Origin: [Flexibacter] sp. ATCC 35103 | GTDB taxonomy: Bacteria > Bacteroidota > Bacteroidia > Flavobacteriales > Flavobacteriaceae | NCBI RefSeq assembly: GCF_001975985.1 | Contig: NZ_MTQF01000006.1 | Coordinates: 95,470-159,469, forward strand | Reading direction: 5' to 3' | DNA: 64,000 bases | Part shown: positions 50,363 to 58,085 of the stretch, in pieces | Numbering within the stretch: position 1 is the stretch's first letter | Layout: each line of letters starts with the position of its first letter | Made by a program: the position numbers and the translations under genes | Notes under the pieces: model-generated | What the model was told of the DNA's origin: nothing | Database searches by the model: none | The model's input: the letters and a program-made list of their open reading frames with translations, nothing else

Positions 50363-52039
50363 CTATTTTAACTCTTTCAATCTAGATTCCATTACGTCTT
50401 TATTCAGTTTTACTTTTACCATTCCCATTGGATGAAATCTTTTTTTCAAATCTATGGCAGCGTAGACTATTGTGTAAACATCATTTCCTTCCGGGATTAA
50501 ACAAAGTGGCGTTCGCATAATATCCCACCATTTATCGACTTTTGTTTCTATTGGAAGATATCTTGCTTCACCCCAGTTTTTTCCATCTTTAGATAATGAA
50601 TACGCCATCATATTTGGTAAATGATGTCCCCAACCATCCGGACCTCCATCAAAAACAGCAATATATAAACCGTTTGGAAGCTGGCTCACAATTGGATTTT
50701 CCACAAAAAACGGATGCATTGTTTTTATCGGATTACTTCCATCTTTAATTCTACTCCACGGGCCTTCTAAACTTTTTGATTCGGCTAAGCCAACAAACCA
50801 GCCTTTTCCTGTTTTCTTTGGATAATCTGCCCATGAATTAAACGGATATGCGCCACTGTAAAATCCAAAATATTTATCGCCTACTTTATACGGGAAAAAT
50901 GATGCAACTCCTTGGCGTCCTTCCCACGGTTCTGAGTCTAATCCCGGTTCCATAATAATTCCTATATCTTTATACGGACCACCAATTCCCTCAATTCCGT
51001 CAACAGTTGATTCGCAACGCCAGATTCTTCCAAAAGAATGATTTGGTTCTATAGTTTTACTCACTGTGTAAGCCAAATAATAGCCGTACCATTTGTTTGC
51101 CTTTTCGTTAAAAACCGGCATATACGACCAAATTGCGGCACGGCGATCATTCATTGGGTTATCGTCTTCGGTTATGGCATATGTTCCGCTTGCCTGGTAA
51201 ATTGTGGATTCTCTTTTCCAGTGAATCGCATCTTTACTTGTCCAATGCCCAATTCTGGTTTTTACACGATCATAATAATAATCAACTCCTTTTTCGCCGG
51301 CTCTTTCGGTTGGAAACATGTGATATGTATCGCCAACTTTCACTACACGTCCGCCTTCAAAACCTCCCTGAATTCCTTCTGTTCCAGACATTCCTTCATC
51401 TACAACGGCTTTATTTTCTCCACCGATAATTTCGAATAGTGGTTTCTCATCTGAAAATCCTTCAACAATAAAAGTTGGATTCCAAAGTTTTCCATCCGGA
51501 AATTCTGCGTTTCTAAATGCCAATTGCTGATTATCTTTTACAACTCCCAAAATGGCAAATAGACCTTTGCCATCGGGATTAATAATTTGTGTTCCTTTTG
51601 AATATGAAATTGCATATACATTTACCGGCGGCAAACCTGTTATAGTCAATCCATTTTCGAGAATTAATTTAGCTTTCGCCGAAGTATTAAATTGAAAATA
51701 TTCTGGATTTTCTTTTTCCTGAAAAACTCCAATTAATACCTGAACATTCTCTTTAAATTTTAATTTTAAAGGAGAATTTGTTCCGTTTTTATATTGATCT
51801 AAAGGAAGTCCTATGCCTGATAATCCTTCTAATTCTGGAGCTAATCGAACAATATTATGTTTGCTTCCTGAAAATACATGAGCGTATTGTGTTGTTTTGA
51901 AGGTTTTGTAGTTATTGAGAGTTTCAAAAGAAACGGATTTCCATGTAGTATTTTGCGCTGAGACTTGACTGCTGATTGCAAATAGCATTAGGAAAGCTAA
52001 TATTAATTTGAAATTGTATTTTGATTTTTTTGAAAACAT
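50363..52039 (-). CDS. Secreted beta-propeller glycosidase-like protein, family unknown
   Basis: 558 residues from the ATG at 52039, where a proper signal peptide starts (MFSKKSKYNFK ... VSAQ). The ORF opens 60 bases earlier only because frame runs into the repeat element at 52073, so the longer start is spurious. Residues of about 30-200 are a beta-rich N-terminal domain. From about 205 a propeller carries FEGGRVVKVGDTYHMFPTER, IGHWTSKDAIHWKRES, WSYMPVFNEKANKWYGYYLA, ENPIVSQLPNGLYIAVFDGG. The EGGRVVKVGDTYH and IHW motifs resemble GH43/GH130/GH143 propellers. No family call is possible. It follows the GH78 leader gene. Confidence 0.6.
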   Translation of the reverse strand: MFSKKSKYNFKLILAFLMLFAISSQVSAQNTTWKSVSFETLNNYKTFKTTQYAHVFSGSKHNIVRLAPELEGLSGIGLPLDQYKNGTNSPLKLKFKENVQVLIGVFQEKENPEYFQFNTSAKAKLILENGLTITGLPPVNVYAISYSKGTQIINPDGKGLFAILGVVKDNQQLAFRNAEFPDGKLWNPTFIVEGFSDEKPLFEIIGGENKAVVDEGMSGTEGIQGGFEGGRVVKVGDTYHMFPTERAGEKGVDYYYDRVKTRIGHWTSKDAIHWKRESTIYQASGTYAITEDDNPMNDRRAAIWSYMPVFNEKANKWYGYYLAYTVSKTIEPNHSFGRIWRCESTVDGIEGIGGPYKDIGIIMEPGLDSEPWEGRQGVASFFPYKVGDKYFGFYSGAYPFNSWADYPKKTGKGWFVGLAESKSLEGPWSRIKDGSNPIKTMHPFFVENPIVSQLPNGLYIAVFDGGPDGWGHHLPNMMAYSLSKDGKNWGEARYLPIETKVDKWWDIMRTPLCLIPEGNDVYTIVYAAIDLKKRFHPMGMVKVKLNKDVMESRLKELK

Positions 52040-52072
52040 TATTTTTTTATTTTTAAAACTTAAGTTCAATTT

Positions 52073-52159
52073 TGTCATTGCGAGGAACGAAGCAATCACA
52101 TTTGCAAAGTCAAGTTTTGTGTAATTGTTAGTGAGGTTGCTTCGTTCCTCGCAATGACA
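52073..52159. repeat. Hairpin element, 23-bp perfect arms (GTCATTGCGAGGAACG family)
   Basis: TGTCATTGCGAGGAACGAAG... (52073-52095) is exactly complementary to 52137-52159. The loop has CACATTTGCAA and TTAGTGAG, shared with 16586-16675. It lies just past the GH78 stop and before the propeller start. Confidence 0.9.
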
Positions 52160-52174
52160 TGCTGGATGAATAAT

Positions 52175-54361
52175 CTATATCGCTTTATAACTTACTTTAT
52201 ATTCCACATTCGGCTGAACGATTAATTGATATTTATTTTTGGCTAATGTTGTAATCGTTCCTGAATTAGTTTTTGGTTTGCTTGAACTTTCGAAAATCAA
52301 TTTTCCTTCACCTTCAGCGGCTTTTATTTTGATTTCTTTGGTGCTACAATACAATTCAACTTCACCATTTGGTGTTGGAACTTTTCCCTGCATCCATTGT
52401 AAACCGCCAAGATTTGGCTTAATTTCATATTCTGAATATCCCGGAGCAGTTGGTTTTACGCCTAAATAATATTTTCCCAATAAGTAAATCGGACTTGAGC
52501 CCCAAGCATGGCAAAGACTTTTCCCGTAAGGGCGTCCATACATCGCTAAATGTTCGGTTCCTTTTTTGGTTGGATTGTACTCTTCCCAGAAAGAAGTCGC
52601 GCCCTCATTCAGCATTCCGCCCCAATAATTTTTCATTTCTTTAAGAACATAATTCTGTTCGCCCATAGCACACAATGCTTCTAACTCGTAAAAACGCATG
52701 TATGGTGTTGTGATTTTAAGGATATTATCATTGAGCAACACCTTCTTTTTTATACTTTGCTTTTGTTCTTCATTAAAATAATTGAAAAAAATACCGAACA
52801 TATTAGGGTATCTGGTTACAATATCCTGCATTTTACCGTCGATACGCTGGTGCTTCATGACGTTTTCTTTTTTATCCCAAAACACATCAAATAATTTTAT
52901 TTTTAAATCATCCGCTAATTTTTGATACTGTTTTTGGTCTTCATTTTCACCTGCAATTTTAGCACTAACTGCCATGGCTTCTAAACTTCTTGCTAAAAGC
53001 ATTTGCTCAAAACTAACCTCACCGGTTTTTGGTAATCCGTTTGCCCAATCAATAAAAACCCAATCGCCTTCTAATGGTTCAAGGAATCCGTTTGTGTTTC
53101 TTCTTTTTAAGCAGAATTCCATAAGTGATTTCATTCTTGGATAAAAAGTTTTGATAAATTTTGTATCGCCCGTGTGTAAATAGTAATCATAAACACCTAC
53201 AAACCAATACAACGAATAATCCATTATGATGTTAATATGAGCCGTCACGGGTTCTTTACCACGAAGAGCCAACAGCGTTCGTTCTACAGAAGCCGAATCA
53301 AAGAATAAATAATAATTCATTAAATAACTTTGATAAGCGTCGCCAGACCAAACCCAACGGTCGCGTTTAATGCCGTCTATAAAAAATTCGCGAGTTGTTA
53401 AATGCATCGTGTAAGCCGACACATCCCAAATTTTATTCAATTGTTCATCCGAAGATTTGAATGCTCCACGATAGTCTAATGGCAAATATTCATAAAGCAT
53501 CGAAATAGAATCATATTTTACCGATGCATCTGCTTGTACCTGAACATAACGGAATGCTTTGGATCCGTTATGTGTATAAGTTTGAGGCTGTTTTCCATCA
53601 AAAGATAAGTGATCTAAAGTTTCGCATTTGGCAGAATCCAGCGCTTCCTCACGAGATTCACCATAATAAAGTGCTACTTTACCTTTTCCTTTTAAACCGT
53701 GAATTTTAATATAACCAAACGTTTCTTTACCAAAATCTACTAACTCACCAGCTCCAATTTTTTCGGTTTTCTTTGCACGCAAAGGTTTGGTTGTTAGTTT
53801 AAATCCAGAAGGCTTATTCTCTGGGGAATAAAAATTCCAGGAACCAACAGGAACCCATGGTGTGCCTGATTGTTGTGCTTTTCCTGCTTCATCTATCCAA
53901 AGCTTATCTTCATTGGTCACCTTCCAGGATGGATCCGATTTAACATACTTACCATCAATATAAATAGCTGGCAACACTTCCTGATTATAGACTTTAAAGG
54001 AAATTTTGTGTTTCCCGACAGTAATTTTTAATGATTTTGGCTGACCGTAAACCTGAACGCCATCTAAAAGCAATTGAAAAGAGCCTTCTGAGTATATTTT
54101 TATCTCGTCCGGTTCGGGAATATCTACTTCTGTTTGAAAAGTTACTAAGGAATAAGGACTGTAATATTGCCAAAGCGGAGGGAATACTGCTTCGCGTTCT
54201 GTGCGTCGGACTTGCATTTTATTGCTTAACCAAACTTCAAAATCACCTGGGTACCAGATCCATGTCGCTTCTTTTGGTTTTTCTTGTGCAAACAAAAAAA
54301 CAGAAGGATATAAAACCATACAAATAAACAGGAATCTTAAAATGGAAAATCGGTTATGCAT
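52175..54361 (-). CDS. Alpha-L-rhamnosidase-like protein, GH78 type (leader of the middle run)
   Basis: 728 residues, signal peptide ending VFLFAQ. The N-terminal sandwiches (WIWYPGDFEVWL, FQLLLDGVQVYG, VDFGKETFGYIKIHG) and the barrel motif DGIKRDRWVWSGD near 332 mark a GH78 of the shorter class. Later WVFIDWANGLPKTGEVSF and EEYNPTKKGTEHLAMYGRPYG match the C-terminal part of the barrel. It is the first gene of the middle minus-strand run and has its own promoter with the shared CAGGA-N3-TACAGG element at 54380-54424. The catalytic motif differs from both other GH78 genes, suggesting a third rhamnosyl linkage. Family likely, activity not proven. Confidence 0.85.
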   Translation of the reverse strand: MHNRFSILRFLFICMVLYPSVFLFAQEKPKEATWIWYPGDFEVWLSNKMQVRRTEREAVFPPLWQYYSPYSLVTFQTEVDIPEPDEIKIYSEGSFQLLLDGVQVYGQPKSLKITVGKHKISFKVYNQEVLPAIYIDGKYVKSDPSWKVTNEDKLWIDEAGKAQQSGTPWVPVGSWNFYSPENKPSGFKLTTKPLRAKKTEKIGAGELVDFGKETFGYIKIHGLKGKGKVALYYGESREEALDSAKCETLDHLSFDGKQPQTYTHNGSKAFRYVQVQADASVKYDSISMLYEYLPLDYRGAFKSSDEQLNKIWDVSAYTMHLTTREFFIDGIKRDRWVWSGDAYQSYLMNYYLFFDSASVERTLLALRGKEPVTAHINIIMDYSLYWFVGVYDYYLHTGDTKFIKTFYPRMKSLMEFCLKRRNTNGFLEPLEGDWVFIDWANGLPKTGEVSFEQMLLARSLEAMAVSAKIAGENEDQKQYQKLADDLKIKLFDVFWDKKENVMKHQRIDGKMQDIVTRYPNMFGIFFNYFNEEQKQSIKKKVLLNDNILKITTPYMRFYELEALCAMGEQNYVLKEMKNYWGGMLNEGATSFWEEYNPTKKGTEHLAMYGRPYGKSLCHAWGSSPIYLLGKYYLGVKPTAPGYSEYEIKPNLGGLQWMQGKVPTPNGEVELYCSTKEIKIKAAEGEGKLIFESSSKPKTNSGTITTLAKNKYQLIVQPNVEYKVSYKAI

Positions 54362-54379
54362 ATATCTTTTTTTTGGAGC

Positions 54380-54424
54380 TAAAGATAAGTGTTATTTTTA
54401 CATTTCACAACCTGTAGTGTCCTG
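54380..54424 (-). promoter_or_regulatory. GH78 promoter with CAGGA-N3-TACAGG element
   Basis: On the minus strand TATCTTTA (54387-54380) fits the -7 consensus except the last base. TTG (54410-54408) is 20 bp upstream. CAGGACACTACAGG (54424-54411) directly abuts the -33 box, as would an activator site. Only one base differs from the susC copy. Start site would be near 54373, about a 12-base leader. Confidence 0.6.
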
Positions 54425-54578
54425 TTTGTTTGGATTATTTAACTTATAAAATACATTGGCTGTAATTTTAAGCATATATTTTTATCTAATTCATTAAATT
54501 TTGTTTTAATATTTCTGAAATAGATAAATGGGTTGTGGGATTTATCATTCATTGAAAGATAAATTACAGTATAAATTG

Positions 54579-54607
54579 AAGCCTCCTTATTTGGAGGCTT
54601 TTTTTGT
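54579..54607 (+). terminator. Intrinsic terminator, plus strand, overlapping symE end
   Basis: AAGCCTCC ... GGAGGCTT (8-bp stem, 6-base loop) followed by a T run at 54599-54605 is a good plus-strand terminator. No plus-strand gene is seen upstream (54362-54578). The symE stop codon (54587-54589) lies in its loop on the minus strand, where no T tract follows. Confidence 0.7.
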
Positions 54608-54835
54608 TTTATTTATTACCTTTTCAATTTCTTTATTGACTGTGATTATAATTATATTTTTCTCGTGTCGAACTGTTACAAATCCTCCGCATTCGAAACC
54701 AATATTTTTGAGCCATTTCCCACAAAGTCGGATTTCAGGGAACACAACATTCTTTCTGGTTGACCTTGCAAAAGACTTTCGATGTATTTTTAACTGTCGT
54801 TTTCCTACTCGTTGAATTATATTTTCTTGCTTCAT
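54587..54835 (-). CDS. SymE-like small protein
   Basis: 82 residues from the ATG at 54835 (an alternative ATG at 54865 adds ten residues; no decisive ribosome site). The core FPEIRLCGKWLKNIGFECGG matches the SymE/SpoVT-AbrB-like pattern P-x-[IL]-R-L-x-G-x-W-L-x-x-x-G-F, followed by FVTVRHEKNIIIITV. SymE is an RNA-associated toxin in E. coli, but members elsewhere are small DNA-binding-like proteins of unclear role. It is divergent from the XRE gene, with a shared gap of about 145 bp, so the two could be a regulator pair. The function is not shown by this sequence. Confidence 0.7.
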   Translation of the reverse strand: MKQENIIQRVGKRQLKIHRKSFARSTRKNVVFPEIRLCGKWLKNIGFECGGFVTVRHEKNIIIITVNKEIEKVINKTKKASK

Positions 54836-54886
54836 GATTATCATTAATTTACACAAAAATACCATAAATTATATTAAAAAGAAAAT

Positions 54887-54909
54887 AAATCAACAAATTA
54901 TGTTGATTT
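54887..54909. promoter_or_regulatory. Inverted repeat in the symE/XRE divergent gap, possible operator
   Basis: AAATCAAC (54887-54894) and GTTGATTT (54902-54909) are complementary 8-bp arms around 7 bases. They lie between the divergent SymE-like and XRE genes, where an XRE operator is expected. Downstream on plus, TTTG (54923-54926) and GATATTTG (54951-54958) are promoter-like for the XRE gene, but poorly spaced. Confidence 0.45.
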
Positions 54910-54980
54910 TAATTTATTACACTTTGATTCTCAAGTCTTTAAAATTTTGCGATATTTGCAGGAATTCATAAACTAAAAAT

Positions 54981-55193
54981 GTGTCTAAAGTAAACTTGAA
55001 TAGAATAAAAGCTGTTTTGGCAGAAAAAAATAGAAATGGTAAAGATTTAGCAAGCCATTTAGGAAAAACAGAAACAACTGTTTCTCGCTGGTCTACTAAT
55101 GAAATTCAACCTTCTATTGAAACGCTTTATGAAATTTCTAAATATCTGAAAGTTGATATTAGGGAGTTGTTGGTTTCTACTGGAAACAAATAA
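54981..55193 (+). CDS. XRE-family helix-turn-helix regulator
   Basis: 70 residues. The frame begins with GTG at 54981; the overlapping ATG at 54979 is in another frame that stops after four codons, so GTG is the start. The product, MSKVNLNRIKAVLAEKNRNG then KDLASHLGKTETTVSRWSTN, is a compact Cro/C1-type HTH (about 20-40), closing VDIRELLVSTGNK, a common Bacteroidota small XRE form. It probably autoregulates or controls the divergent SymE gene. It is the only transcription regulator outside the TA pair in the window, and its type is not that of PUL regulators, so I do not tie it to pectin genes. Confidence 0.85.
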   Translation: MSKVNLNRIKAVLAEKNRNGKDLASHLGKTETTVSRWSTNEIQPSIETLYEISKYLKVDIRELLVSTGNK

Positions 55194-55195
55194 AA

Positions 55196-55223
55196 AACGC
55201 TTTCTCTATAAGAAAGCGTTTTA
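55196..55223. terminator. Bidirectional intrinsic terminator
   Basis: AAAACGCTTTC...GAAAGCGTTTT (stem 10-11 bp, loop about 6) directly follows the XRE stop. Runs of A and T on either side make it usable on both strands. A variant (AAACGCTT/AAGCGTTT) is found at 56448-56484. Confidence 0.85.
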
Positions 55224-55238
55224 ATAATTTATATATTT

Positions 55239-55385
55239 TTAAGCATTTAGCTTCTTTTTTTTCAGTATTCTTTTTTGATGCTTTTTTCTTTTGAAAAAAA
55301 TCACTCAAAGCTTTTTCTTCAGCTAATGTTAGAGAACTCAATCCTCCAATAGTATCAATTTCTAAATCTGTTTTTTAGCTTTCAT
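55239..55385 (-). pseudogene. Broken small ORF (two poly-A frame breaks)
   Basis: From the ATG at 55385 translation stops after MKAKKQI. In the next frame a coherent peptide follows: DLEIDTIGGLSSLTLAEE, then KALSDFFQKKKASKKNTE. One extra A in the A6 run near codon 5 would join ATG to it (MKAKKTDLEID...). Near 55253-55262 an A8 run again shifts the frame: removing one A gives ...KKKLNA and a TAA at 55239. It lies immediately after HigA on the same strand. It could be decayed, slippage-controlled, or a sequencing homopolymer error. Confidence 0.35.
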
Positions 55386-55395
55386 AATTATTCAA

Positions 55396-55956
55396 TTAAT
55401 ATAAGACCAAATCATCACTTGTTAGTTTTATTTTGGGTTTATCCAATTTTTTCACAGCTTCTTTAACCTTAATTTGATCTTCTTTAGAAAGAAATACAGG
55501 TATCAATACTGCTATTTCTATTTTTAGTAACCTATGTATAATAATTAAATTTTTTAAAGTAAATGGTTTAATACCATTCATAAGTTCTGACATATGAGTT
55601 TTACTTTTATGACCTAAAATTAAGGCCAAATTTTCCTGAGTTAATTCAAATTCTTTGAGTTTTTTTCTAATCGCTTGTTTTCTGTTTTCCAGAAATAATC
55701 TTTCTAATTCAGCAATACGTTCAGCCTTGTCACTTTCTAAAAGTTTATTATCATCAATTTTGTCAATATTACTCCATTCAGAATTTTCATATTTTTCAAT
55801 TATATCGCGTAGTTTGGATCTTAAACTTTTAAAATGAAGATCTTCCTTTGCAAGAAGTCTTAGTTTCCTATCAGAAATAAGAGCTCTTTCATAGTCTAAT
55901 TCATTTGTGATTATCCCTTTTTCTACAATTTTATCTATGTCGAAATGTGTTTTCAT
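55396..55956 (-). CDS. higA: HigA-like antitoxin, XRE family
   Basis: 186 residues from the ATG at 55956, which overlaps the toxin stop (TAATG), a sign of translational coupling; the upstream in-frame ATG at 55986 is less likely. An N-terminal helical region (about 1-110, LLAKEDLHFKSLRSKLRDII) precedes an HTH near 105-150 (FELTQENLALILGHKSKTHM, SELMNGIKPFTLKNL). This is the long HigA type with an upstream dimer segment. It binds HigB and normally represses the operon. The C-terminus ends KLTSDDLVLY. The order toxin-then-antitoxin is typical of higBA. Confidence 0.85.
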   Translation of the reverse strand: MKTHFDIDKIVEKGIITNELDYERALISDRKLRLLAKEDLHFKSLRSKLRDIIEKYENSEWSNIDKIDDNKLLESDKAERIAELERLFLENRKQAIRKKLKEFELTQENLALILGHKSKTHMSELMNGIKPFTLKNLIIIHRLLKIEIAVLIPVFLSKEDQIKVKEAVKKLDKPKIKLTSDDLVLY

Positions 55957-56297
55957 TATTCTATATAACCGTTTTTTCTTAACCATTTTTCAATAGTCAG
56001 TTTATTATTTTTAAATGTAGATTCATATTCCTGATGAGTTCCTGCCCATACAATTGTCGCTTCACCATCATCATCAAATTCGATCATTATAAGTGTTCGA
56101 TGAATATTAATATTAAAAAAATAAAATCCATTATTATGAACACAATCTGCATCATTTCTCATATCGATAATACTTTCTTTGTCAGGATTAAACTTTTCTA
56201 AATCTGATATTAACTTATCTATTTCAATACATAGCTTTTTATTACCTATATTTTTCTTTTGAATCTTTAAAATTGTCCTTTTCCCTATAATTCTCAT
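55956..56297 (-). CDS. higB: HigB-like mRNA interferase toxin
   Basis: 113 residues from the ATG at 56297. The ORF opens at 56369, but a -7 box TACATTTG lies at 56319-56312, between the two, so only 56297 could be used from that promoter; it also begins MRIIGKRTI, the usual HigB start. The fold is RelE-like, with IDMRNDADCVHNNGFYFFNI, and the HigB signature WAGTHQEYESTFKNNKLTIE followed by KWLRKNG. HigB-type toxins cut mRNA at the ribosome. The downstream antitoxin overlaps by one base. This pair is inserted between two PUL runs, so it may stabilise the region. Confidence 0.88.
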   Translation of the reverse strand: MRIIGKRTILKIQKKNIGNKKLCIEIDKLISDLEKFNPDKESIIDMRNDADCVHNNGFYFFNINIHRTLIMIEFDDDGEATIVWAGTHQEYESTFKNNKLTIEKWLRKNGYIE

Positions 56298-56311
56298 AAA
56301 TGATGACTTTG

Positions 56312-56348
56312 CAAATGTAAAAAAAAGTTCTGATATAAACCGAACTTT
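56312..56348 (-). promoter_or_regulatory. higBA promoter and operator
   Basis: TACATTTG (56319-56312) on the minus strand matches TANNTTTG exactly, about 15 bases from the higB ATG. Directly upstream the palindrome AAAGTTC-N11-GAACTTT (56324-56348) would cover the spacer and is a plausible HigA operator. Confidence 0.6.
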
Positions 56349-56447
56349 ATTATTAACGTTTCTGGTCAACCCAAAAGTTAATCTGTCAAATTTATAAAAT
56401 TTTACTTACATTTTTTAAGTCATTTATTTTTATAATTTAATATCAAA

Positions 56448-56484
56448 TAAAAAACGCTTCCCTAAAAAAGAAAGCGTTTGTCAT
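56448..56484 (-). terminator. Terminator of the symporter run
   Basis: AAACGCTT (56452-56459) pairs with AAGCGTTT (56472-56479). On the minus strand the hairpin is followed by TTTTTTATTTG, so it ends the GH141-oxidoreductase-symporter transcript about 25 bp past the symporter stop and insulates higBA. Confidence 0.75.
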
Positions 56485-56504
56485 TATATTATTTAGAAAA
56501 ACTT

Positions 56505-58085
56505 CTAATTCCCATTAAAAAACAAATACAAACTCAAAATCACCAATCCCAATAAAGCGAATAAAATCTTCACTTTCTTACTAGTTTTAGGAATATCAGC
56601 TTCATCAGAAAAATTAATCTCAGGATTTTTATCTACTAAAGAAATAATAATTGCTGACACTAATAATGTAGCAAAAATGTAAAATGAGATTAATAAAAAG
56701 TGAGGCCAAACCGGATATTTATCTGCAGGAAATATCCATAAATACAAAACCCCAACAAATAAACTAAATCCTGAACCCCAAGACAAAGTTGCATTTACTG
56801 CTTTTTTTGTCGTACGTTTCCAGAAAATACTTAAAAGAAAAACAACCGATAATGAAGGCGCAAGGAAACCCAAAACTGCCTGAAAAATATTGAATAAATT
56901 TTGTCCCTTAATATTATCAATCGCAACTGCAATAAGAATTGCAAACAAACATCCGGCTGCAATTGTGATTCTTCCAATTTTGATTTGCTCTTTAATCGTT
57001 GCCGTCGGATTAATTTTTTTTACATAAATATCATTCGTAAAAACAGTACTTAATGCATTTAGCGACGAACCAATAGTTCCTACCAAAACCGCAATCATCA
57101 CACAAATAACCAAACCGTTCATTCCGCTTGGGAATAAATTCGTAACCATTGTCATATAAGCCAAATCAGAGTTTTTGCCTAATTCAGGATATAATGCATA
57201 ACACAAAATTCCGGGTAAAATAAACAAAGGTAAAGCCATGACTTTTAGCCAGCCAATAAAGTTTACGCCCAATTGTCCTTGTTCTAAATTCTTTGCACCC
57301 AAAACACTCTGAACCATCGATTGATCTGTACAGAAAAAAGCAACCGCAGCAACGGGATATCCTAACAAAATAGCCGGCCACGGATAATGTGCATCGTTTG
57401 CAGGCTGCACTAAATTCCAGAAGTTAGAAGGTGTTTTTGCGATTAAAACATCAATTCCGCCTAATTTTTGTAAACCTAAATAAGACAATGTAAGTGAAAC
57501 CACAATTAGTAAAATCATCTGAAAAACATTGACTTTAGCAATCGCTTTTAATCCTCCGGCGAAAGTAAAAATTCCCGAAAAAATCACTAAAACCGTAACA
57601 CTTTGCCACATTGGGATTCCCAGAATCTGACGTACTAAAACGCCTCCACTAAACAATCCTAAAGATAACCAGCTTACCAAAATTTTGACTAAAGCATACC
57701 AAGCCAGAATATTTTGTGTGCTGTCTCCGTAGCGTTTTCCCATATATTCTGGCATCGTGCTTACTTTGCTTGCAATATAACGCGGAGCAAAAACCATCGC
57801 CAAAAGCAATAAGAAAACAAAAGCGTACCACTCGAAATTTCCGGCTACAATTCCGGTTGCGTAACCAATACTCGCAAACGCCAATAACGATGACGGACCA
57901 ACATTTGTTCCCCACATATTAAACCCAATACTATACCAGTTTAGTGAATTTCCAGCTAGAAAAAGTGTTTCGTTTTTCTTGCTTTGCTTGACACTTACTA
58001 CCCAACCAATGATTAATAAAGCCACCAAATAAACGGCAACAATTATAAAATCAAGTGTCGTTAATTTATCATAAATGCTGTTCAT
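56505..58085 (-). CDS. SSS-family sodium:solute symporter
   Basis: 526 residues without a signal peptide, about 13-14 hydrophobic segments. SSS features are visible: FIIVAVYLVALLIIGW at the start, GTNVGPSSLLAFASIGYATG in the second segment, PEYMGKRYG, GGLKAIAKVNVFQM and GTIGSSLNALSTVFTNDIY. It should move a sugar or sugar acid across the inner membrane with Na+. It overlaps the oxidoreductase stop by 4 bases (ATGA), so both are translated together, and the GH141-mutarotase fusion leads the same run. That links it to import of a monosaccharide freed by the PUL. The substrate is not visible. Confidence 0.9.
   Translation of the reverse strand: MNSIYDKLTTLDFIIVAVYLVALLIIGWVVSVKQSKKNETLFLAGNSLNWYSIGFNMWGTNVGPSSLLAFASIGYATGIVAGNFEWYAFVFLLLLAMVFAPRYIASKVSTMPEYMGKRYGDSTQNILAWYALVKILVSWLSLGLFSGGVLVRQILGIPMWQSVTVLVIFSGIFTFAGGLKAIAKVNVFQMILLIVVSLTLSYLGLQKLGGIDVLIAKTPSNFWNLVQPANDAHYPWPAILLGYPVAAVAFFCTDQSMVQSVLGAKNLEQGQLGVNFIGWLKVMALPLFILPGILCYALYPELGKNSDLAYMTMVTNLFPSGMNGLVICVMIAVLVGTIGSSLNALSTVFTNDIYVKKINPTATIKEQIKIGRITIAAGCLFAILIAVAIDNIKGQNLFNIFQAVLGFLAPSLSVVFLLSIFWKRTTKKAVNATLSWGSGFSLFVGVLYLWIFPADKYPVWPHFLLISFYIFATLLVSAIIISLVDKNPEINFSDEADIPKTSKKVKILFALLGLVILSLYLFFNGN

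Noticed and set aside
50363..52099. Longer start of the propeller gene at 52099 (MIASFLAMT...)
   Set aside because: The first 20 codons are read from the hairpin element at 52073-52159 and give no signal peptide. The ATG at 52039 starts one directly.
54981..55193. The XRE regulator as controller of the PUL
   Set aside because: It is a 70-residue single-HTH protein with no sensor domain, beside SymE, and its gap lacks the CAGGA element.
56297..56369. Longer HigB start at 56369
   Set aside because: A TACATTTG -7 box and palindrome lie between 56312 and 56348, so the mRNA would begin downstream of that ATG.
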